Origin: BOG-908 sp964247675
GTDB taxonomy: Bacteria; Pseudomonadota; Alphaproteobacteria; Acetobacterales; Acetobacteraceae
Assembly: GCA_964247675.1 (NCBI GenBank)
Contig: CAXTVW010000139.1
Location: forward strand, 1-9,348
Length of the DNA stretch: 9,348 bases
Direction: 5' to 3'
Numbering within the stretch: the stretch's first letter is position 1; each line of letters opens with the position of its first letter. Under the pieces are notes generated by a model. That model did no database searches. It had not been told where the DNA came from and was given only the letters and a program-made list of their open reading frames with translations. The position numbers were made by a program, and so were the translations under genes. This document shows positions 5,864 to 9,348 of the stretch, one piece after another.

Positions 5864-7015
5864 TCAAGGAAACTCGGAGGTCAAGCGCTGCGCCGGCTCG
5901 CCTGCGGCATGGAAGGCGAATGCGTGGTGCGGCTGCCACGCCAGCGCCGCGGTTCCGCCCACCACCAGGCCGCGCAGCCCTGCCGCCGCCGGCCGTTTCA
6001 CGATGACCCGTGCGCCGGAGCCGATCAGCAGCAGCAGCCGGTAGCTGTCACCCTGGGACTGCGCCTCTATCAGCGTGGCATCGACGGCGTGGGCGCCCAT
6101 CTCCGCGGCGCTGGCGGCGGCCACTGCAATCCTGTCCGGCCGCAAGGTCACCACGCAGCCATCCCCCTCCTGCAGCGCGCGGCCTGGCTGCGCCTCGATC
6201 ACCGGGCCGCAGTCCAGGCGGACCGTGGCCACATCGTCGTCCAGCTCCAGGATGGTGCCGGCAAGCCGGTTCGTCTCGCCCAGAAGGGCGGCCACGTAAT
6301 CGTTGCGCGGCTGGTCGAACACTTCGCCGGCCGGCCCGTGCTGCTCGATGGCGCCGTTCCGCAGCACGGCAATCTGGTCCGCCACGGCAAGCGCGTCCGT
6401 GCCGGAGGCGGTGGCCAGCAGGGTCGTCGTTCCACCCAGCAAAGCGTGCAGGCGGGAAAGGCTTGCCAGCAAGGCCGCGCGCTCCTGCTGATTCTGCGCG
6501 GAAGCCGGCTCGTCCAGCAGCAGCACGCGCGGCGCGAACACCGTGGCCCGCGCCAACATGGCCCGCTGCCGTTGCGCCGGCGTGGCCTGTGCCGGCATGC
6601 GCCCGCCCAGCCCATCGAGCTGCACCAGGTGAAGCGCCTCTTCCGCCTGCGCCTGACGCAAGGCCCGCCGTACCCCGCGCAGGCGCAGGCCGAACGCCAC
6701 GTTTTCCGCCAGCGTCATGTGGGGGACCAGCGCGTCCTGCTGCAGCACAACGCCGAAGCCGCGCCGCCAGGCCGGCACGCGCGTGATGTTGCGCCCGTCC
6801 AGTCCGATGAGTCCGCGCGGCCGCGCGAAGCCCGCCAGCGCGCGTATGAGTGCCGATTTCCCCGCGCCGGCCGGGCCCAGCAGCACGGTCAGCCGGCCAG
6901 GCTCCGGCGCGAGCGTCAGCCCGTCCAGGCTGCCCCAGCCGCGCTCGCCTTGCCCGCCTGTGCTCGTCAGGCCGACCAGCTTCAGCGTGGCCCGTTCTAT
7001 GCCGTCATCCCCCAC
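5864..7015 (-). CDS. ABC transporter ATPase, PotA/FbpC-like with TOBE domain, degenerate catalytic motifs
   Basis: The protein has 383 residues: an ABC ATPase domain (about 10-240) followed by a TOBE-like C-terminal region (about 245-370, GETNRLAGTILELDDD, VTLRPDRIAV), the layout of polyamine, iron or sugar importer ATPases such as PotA and FbpC. Walker A is GPAGAGKS (47-54), the Q-loop is VVLQQDALVPH (89-99) and Walker B with its catalytic Glu is VLLLDEP (D168-E169). Three motifs are abnormal. The LSGGQ signature reads ATPAQ (144-148), the D-loop SALD reads SAQN (172-175), and the H-loop His is Ala203 (ATASGTDA where VTHDQxEA is expected). It may bind ATP yet hydrolyse it poorly, or have a non-transport role. 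The start is GTG with no clear ribosome-binding site. No permease or binding protein lies in the window, so the substrate is unknown. It runs in the same direction as infC, 58 bp upstream. Confidence 0.85.
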   Translation of the reverse strand: MGDDGIERATLKLVGLTSTGGQGERGWGSLDGLTLAPEPGRLTVLLGPAGAGKSALIRALAGFARPRGLIGLDGRNITRVPAWRRGFGVVLQQDALVPHMTLAENVAFGLRLRGVRRALRQAQAEEALHLVQLDGLGGRMPAQATPAQRQRAMLARATVFAPRVLLLDEPASAQNQQERAALLASLSRLHALLGGTTTLLATASGTDALAVADQIAVLRNGAIEQHGPAGEVFDQPRNDYVAALLGETNRLAGTILELDDDVATVRLDCGPVIEAQPGRALQEGDGCVVTLRPDRIAVAAASAAEMGAHAVDATLIEAQSQGDSYRLLLLIGSGARVIVKRPAAAGLRGLVVGGTAALAWQPHHAFAFHAAGEPAQRLTSEFP

Positions 7016-7034
7016 GCCCGATTGATACCGTAAG

Positions 7035-7059
7035 GCAACCTGCCCTGAAAGGTGGCGTT
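7035..7059 (+). promoter_or_regulatory. Candidate EcfG-type general stress promoter upstream of the DUF883 gene
   Basis: The sequence GCAAC (7035-7039), 16 bases, then CGTT (7056-7059) differs at one base from the alphaproteobacterial general-stress sigma consensus GGAAC-N16/17-CGTT. It would start transcription near 7066 and leave a leader of about 60 nt before the ATG at 7127. The match is short and could be chance, and I do not know whether this organism has EcfG. The downstream family (DUF883/YqjD) is stress or stationary-phase linked in E. coli, which makes it more plausible. Confidence 0.35.
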
Positions 7060-7072
7060 GCTTGGGCCTGAC

Positions 7073-7091
7073 GGCAGCCGCGGCGGCTGCC
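7073..7091 (+). promoter_or_regulatory. GC-rich dyad in the leader of the DUF883 gene
   Basis: GGCAGCCGC and GCGGCTGCC form a perfect 9-bp inverted repeat with a 1-base spacer. As RNA it would fold as a 7-bp stem (GGCAGCC/GGCTGCC) with a 5-nt loop. It lies 21 nt before the AAGGAG at 7113-7118, so it does not cover the ribosome-binding site. No T tract follows, so it is not an intrinsic terminator. It could stabilise the leader or be a protein-binding dyad. Confidence 0.5.
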
Positions 7092-7126
7092 CGCGCTACT
7101 GACCATTTCCCGAAGGAGCTCCCGCG

Positions 7127-7375
7127 ATGGCCATGACAGACTCTGCCCGTGACGAACTGCGCGCACTGCGCGATCAGGTGAACCAGCTTATGGACGATCG
7201 CGTGACGCCCGCCTTCTCGGACGCAAAGAAGAGCGCTTACCAGGCTGCCGGCCGCGCGCGCGCCTACACCGAAGACCAGGCCGACATGGTCTCTGACCGC
7301 GTGCGCGACCAGCCGCTCATCGCCATCGGCGTGGCAGCGGCCGTGGGCTTCCTATTCGGCCGAATCACCAAGTAA
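7127..7375 (+). CDS. DUF883 family membrane-anchored protein (ElaB/YqjD-like)
   Basis: This small protein of 82 residues has a charged helical N-terminal part (about 1-60, ARDELRALRDQVNQLMDD, then RARAYTEDQADMVSDRVRD) and a single C-terminal transmembrane helix (QPLIAIGVAAAVGFLFGRI, 62-80). The ending RDQPLIAIGVAAAVGFLFGRI-like pattern is typical of DUF883. E. coli relatives YqjD, ElaB and YgaM are tail-anchored inner-membrane proteins that bind ribosomes in stationary phase. That role here is a family-based inference. The start is well supported by GGAG at 7115-7118, eight bases before ATG 7127. The next gene follows after 11 bp, so both are probably co-transcribed, as with yqjD and yqjE in E. 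coli. Confidence 0.88.
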   Translation: MAMTDSARDELRALRDQVNQLMDDRVTPAFSDAKKSAYQAAGRARAYTEDQADMVSDRVRDQPLIAIGVAAAVGFLFGRITK

Positions 7376-7386
7376 GGGCCGCCAGC

Positions 7387-7827
7387 ATGCGCACCGCCCG
7401 CCTTGCCCGAGTCGCCGCCCAGGCAGAAATCCTGCTGATCAAGCGGACAGTCAGCGGTATCGTCCGCCGTGCGATTTACGGGGCAGTGGCGGCGGTGTTC
7501 GCCCTCGGGCTGTTGACCGGGCTGCACGTTGCGGCTGCGCTGGCGCTGGTTGATTACGCCCACCTGGGTTCCGTGCCGGCGGTGGCAATCGTAGCTGCCG
7601 TGGACCTGGTGATCGTCGTCGTCTTTGGCCTGCTTGCCGCTGGCGAGATCAAGGATCCCGTGATCGAAGAAGCGCGGCGCGTGCGTGACCAGAGCATCGA
7701 ACAGGCGCGCGCGACTTTGACCCTCGCCGCGTTGCTGGCGCCGGCAACGCGTATCGTCGCTCAGACGGGGCTGCTACGTGTTCTGGTGCGCGCTGCGGGT
7801 TCCGGATTTAAGCGGCCCCGGCACTGA
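7387..7827 (+). CDS. Two-TM holin-like membrane protein (YqjE / Phage_holin_3_6-like)
   Basis: This 146-residue protein has a basic N-terminus, two hydrophobic helices (about 30-55, AIYGAVAAVFALGLLTGLH; about 62-86, VPAVAIVAAVDLVIVVVFGL) and a charged and then amphipathic C-terminal part (EIKDPVIEEARRVRDQSIEQ, then about 111-138). This shape, next to a DUF883 gene, matches the YqjE or 'phage holin family' proteins found with YqjD. Despite the name there is no phage gene nearby, and a lysis role is unlikely. The start has AAGGG (7374-7378) eight bases upstream, overlapping the stop of the DUF883 gene, which suggests linked translation. The molecular function of the family is not established. 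Repeat copy D begins 31 bp after its stop. Confidence 0.75.
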   Translation: MRTARLARVAAQAEILLIKRTVSGIVRRAIYGAVAAVFALGLLTGLHVAAALALVDYAHLGSVPAVAIVAAVDLVIVVVFGLLAAGEIKDPVIEEARRVRDQSIEQARATLTLAALLAPATRIVAQTGLLRVLVRAAGSGFKRPRH

Positions 7828-7857
7828 TCAGCAGAAAGTTCAAGGAGGAAGGCAAGG

Positions 7858-8004
7858 AAGGCCTTCTTTTTTGAAAAAAAGAAGCAAAAAACTTTTGCTT
7901 TTCCGCATCTGCGGCCTAGGGGTTTTCTTTTATTAACCGCGACTGCTGCAAAAGCGGGGGGGGAAAAAAGTTTTTTGCTTCTTTTTTTCAAAAAAGAAGG
8001 CCTT
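7858..8004. repeat. Complete inverted-repeat element, copy D, between convergent genes
   Basis: The left arm (7858-7896) and right arm (7966-8004) are perfect reverse complements over 39 bp, with the same arm sequence as copy B. The outer flanks (GGCAAGG at left, CTTGGCTTAC at right) continue the pairing imperfectly. The 69-nt loop is unrelated to those of copies B and C: it has a small hairpin CCGCA-TC-TGCGG (7903-7914) and an 8-G run (7956-7963). It lies 31 bp after the holin-like gene's stop and 11 bp from the rdgB stop, so both transcripts converge on it. A bidirectional end of transcription is the simplest role. Confidence 0.95.
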
Positions 8005-8014
8005 TCTTGGCTTA

Positions 8015-8635
8015 CTATTCGCTCGCATTACGAGGCAGACACCCGGCTGATAGCTGCGCCATCGCCTGGGCACGATGACTGCTCGCATGTTTCTTCGCCG
8101 CGTCGATTTCTCCGAATGTCTGCATTTCGCCGTTCGGCATGAACATCGGATCATAACCGAAACCTAGTGTGCCACGGGGCGGCCAGACGACCCGGCCTTC
8201 CACCCGCCCCAGGTAGCTGGCCGTTTCGCCATCAGGCCAAGCCAGGCAAAGCACGCATACGAACCAGGCTCTATCGTCCGCAGTGCCGTTCCGCGCCGCC
8301 TGTACTTTCTGCATCGCGGCAGAGAAATCCTTCTCGGGTCCAGCCCAACGGGCCGACAGCACCCCGGGCGCTCCGCCCAACGCAGCCACGCAAAACCCGG
8401 AATCGTCGGCCAGAGCAGGCAACCCTGTGCCACGCGCGGCGGTGGTAGCCTTGAGGCGCGCGTTTCCGGCGAAATCCGCTTCCGTCTCCTCCGGCTCCGC
8501 CAGACCCAGCTCGCCTGCCGACACCATGCTAATTCCGTAAGGCGCTACCAGCACCGCGATTTCGCGCAGCTTGCCCTTGTTATGGCTGGCCAGGACCAGC
8601 CGGCACCCGCGCTCCAGCCGCCGCGTGCCGCTCAC
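8015..8635 (-). CDS. rdgB: XTP/dITP pyrophosphatase (RdgB/HAM1 family)
   Basis: This enzyme hydrolyses non-canonical purine triphosphates (dITP, XTP, ITP) to monophosphates plus pyrophosphate, keeping deaminated purines out of DNA and RNA. Family motifs are all present: LVLASHNKGKLREI (13-26, substrate-binding SxNxxK type), FAGNARLKA (55-63), the catalytic ADDSG (76-80) followed by GAPGVLSARW, GFGYDP (158-163) and SSHRAQAM (185-192). At 206 residues it is near the E. coli length (197). The start is GTG 8633-8635, overlapping the TGA of rph (GTGA), so translation is probably coupled to rph. Inside the cell it acts as a soluble cytoplasmic dimer. Repeat copy D lies 11 bp past its stop codon. 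Confidence 0.95.
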   Translation of the reverse strand: MSGTRRLERGCRLVLASHNKGKLREIAVLVAPYGISMVSAGELGLAEPEETEADFAGNARLKATTAARGTGLPALADDSGFCVAALGGAPGVLSARWAGPEKDFSAAMQKVQAARNGTADDRAWFVCVLCLAWPDGETASYLGRVEGRVVWPPRGTLGFGYDPMFMPNGEMQTFGEIDAAKKHASSHRAQAMAQLSAGCLPRNASE

Positions 8636-9342
8636 TGCAACGCTTTCATCTGTGCCGCGAACAGCGCGGCCGTGCCCAGCTTGGCCAGCCGCAGCAGCTC
8701 CAGGAACTGCGCCTCGCTGAATGGCGACTGCTCGGCCGTGCCCTGTATCTCGACGATACCGCTTTCGGTGAGCACGAAATTCGCGTCCGCTTCGGCGCCG
8801 CTATCCTCGGTGTAGTCCAGATCCAGCAGCGCTGCGCCGCCTACCAGGCCGCAAGAGACCGCCGCCACCTGCCCAGTCAGCGGCACCGCCGCGATCACCC
8901 GTGTCTCCACCAATTTCCGGAACGCGAGCGTCAGCGCCACATAGGCGCCGGTGATGCTGGCGCAGCGTGTGCCGCCGTCGGCATTCAGCACGTCGCAATC
9001 CAGCGCCACGGTCAGCTCGCCCATCGCGTTGCGGTCCGTGATGGCGCGCAGCGAGCGGCCGATCAGCCGCTGTATCTCCTGCGTGCGGCCGGACTGCTTG
9101 CCGCGAGCGGCCTCGCGGTCGCCGCGCGTGTGCGTGGCGCGCGGCAACATGCCGTATTCCGCGGTGACCCAGCCCAGGCCCTTGCCGCGCATGAAGGGGG
9201 GCACGCGCGGCTCCACGGAGGCGGTGCACAGCACCTCGGTGCCGCCCATGCGTATCAGGCAGCTGCCTTCGGCGTGATGGGAGAAGCCGGGTTCGATCGA
9301 GACGGTGCGCAGCGCGTCTTGGGCGCGGTTTTCGTGTCGCAT
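8632..9342 (-). CDS. rph: Ribonuclease PH
   Basis: This phosphorolytic 3'-5' exoribonuclease trims the 3' ends of tRNA precursors and other stable RNAs using inorganic phosphate, acting as a ring-shaped hexamer. The 236 residues match the usual length of about 238. Visible motifs are RTVSIEPGF near the start, EYGMLPRATHTR (62-73), SGRTQEIQRLIGRSLRA (84-100, with R86), ADGGTRCASITGAYVAL (121-137, phosphate site around GTR) and the acidic cluster LDLDYTEDSGAEADANFV with D174, D176, D180 and D186. The ATG at 9342 fits the family N-terminus; only six bases upstream are visible, so its ribosome-binding site and promoter cannot be judged. The order rph then rdgB is common in alphaproteobacteria, where hrcA is often the divergent neighbour, but that lies outside the window. 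Confidence 0.97.
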   Translation of the reverse strand: MRHENRAQDALRTVSIEPGFSHHAEGSCLIRMGGTEVLCTASVEPRVPPFMRGKGLGWVTAEYGMLPRATHTRGDREAARGKQSGRTQEIQRLIGRSLRAITDRNAMGELTVALDCDVLNADGGTRCASITGAYVALTLAFRKLVETRVIAAVPLTGQVAAVSCGLVGGAALLDLDYTEDSGAEADANFVLTESGIVEIQGTAEQSPFSEAQFLELLRLAKLGTAALFAAQMKALQ

Positions 9343-9348
9343 GACGGG

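Noticed and set aside
5806..5875. Promoter for infC around TTGATT on the minus strand
   Set aside because: There is no matching -10 at a suitable distance, so it cannot be supported over chance.
5909..7033. 374-codon plus-strand open frame
   Set aside because: It is antisense to the ABC ATPase, whose Walker motifs prove the minus strand is coding, and its composition is Arg/Gln/Ala-rich shadow type.
7387..7827. Prophage remnant suggested by the holin-like gene
   Set aside because: No other phage genes, integrase or attachment site are present, and the pairing with DUF883 points to the chromosomal YqjE-like group.
7761..7991. Minus-strand open frame across repeat copy D
   Set aside because: Its protein is the translated repeat arms (KKRSKKLF, KVFCFFFSKKK) running antisense into the holin-like gene; a repeat artefact.
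3339..8004. CRISPR array or transposon explanation for the repeated elements
   Set aside because: Spacing is kilobases, not a regular 60-70 bp, the repeats are long inverted pairs, and there is no cas or transposase gene. A MITE origin remains possible but no clear target duplication could be established because the flanks are also similar between copies.

Overview
The window is a GC-rich bacterial chromosome segment, most likely from an alphaproteobacterium. RNase PH and IF3 read like alphaproteobacterial versions, and rph sits directly in front of rdgB. The AT-rich inverted-repeat elements between genes resemble intergenic repeats I associate with acetic-acid-bacteria-type genomes (Acetobacteraceae). 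That family assignment is an inference from memory, not a search result.

Layout, left to right. (1) 1-5084, + strand: an RND-type multidrug efflux module with an MdtC/MuxC-like inner-membrane pump and a NodT/OprM-type outer-membrane lipoprotein. The periplasmic adaptor and any MdtB-like partner are not in the window and would be expected to the left. (2) 5269-7015, - strand: infC (translation initiation factor IF3), which appears to use a rare AUA start codon, and upstream of it an orphan PotA/FbpC-like ABC ATPase whose signature, D-loop and H-loop motifs are degenerate. (3) 7127-7827, + strand: a small DUF883 (ElaB/YqjD-like) membrane-anchored protein and a two-TM holin-like protein, closely spaced as an operon. 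In front of them are a general-stress-sigma-like promoter candidate and a GC-rich dyad. (4) 8015-9342, - strand: rph and rdgB, overlapping by 4 nt (GTGA), a housekeeping RNA-processing and nucleotide-sanitation pair.

The most unusual layer is a family of long inverted-repeat elements. There are three complete copies (about 3339-3507, 5100-5260, 7858-8004) and the right edge of a fourth (1-22). Each has nearly identical AT-rich arms of about 40 bp, perfect 42/42 in one copy, around a 69-85 nt loop. Each arm also contains its own 22-nt hairpin. The copies lie 9-31 nt after stop codons, and two sit between convergent genes, as expected of two-way transcription ends or mRNA 3'-end structures. One copy lies inside the reading frame of the outer-membrane lipoprotein, between its only ATG/GTG start and the lipobox. 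It adds about 54 stop-free codons and supplies the positively charged residues next to the signal-peptide core.

The efflux pair is also odd in that both proteins carry a low-complexity insertion of about 60-70 residues, Ser/Thr/Ala-rich in the pump and Gly/Ser/Thr-rich in the outer-membrane protein.
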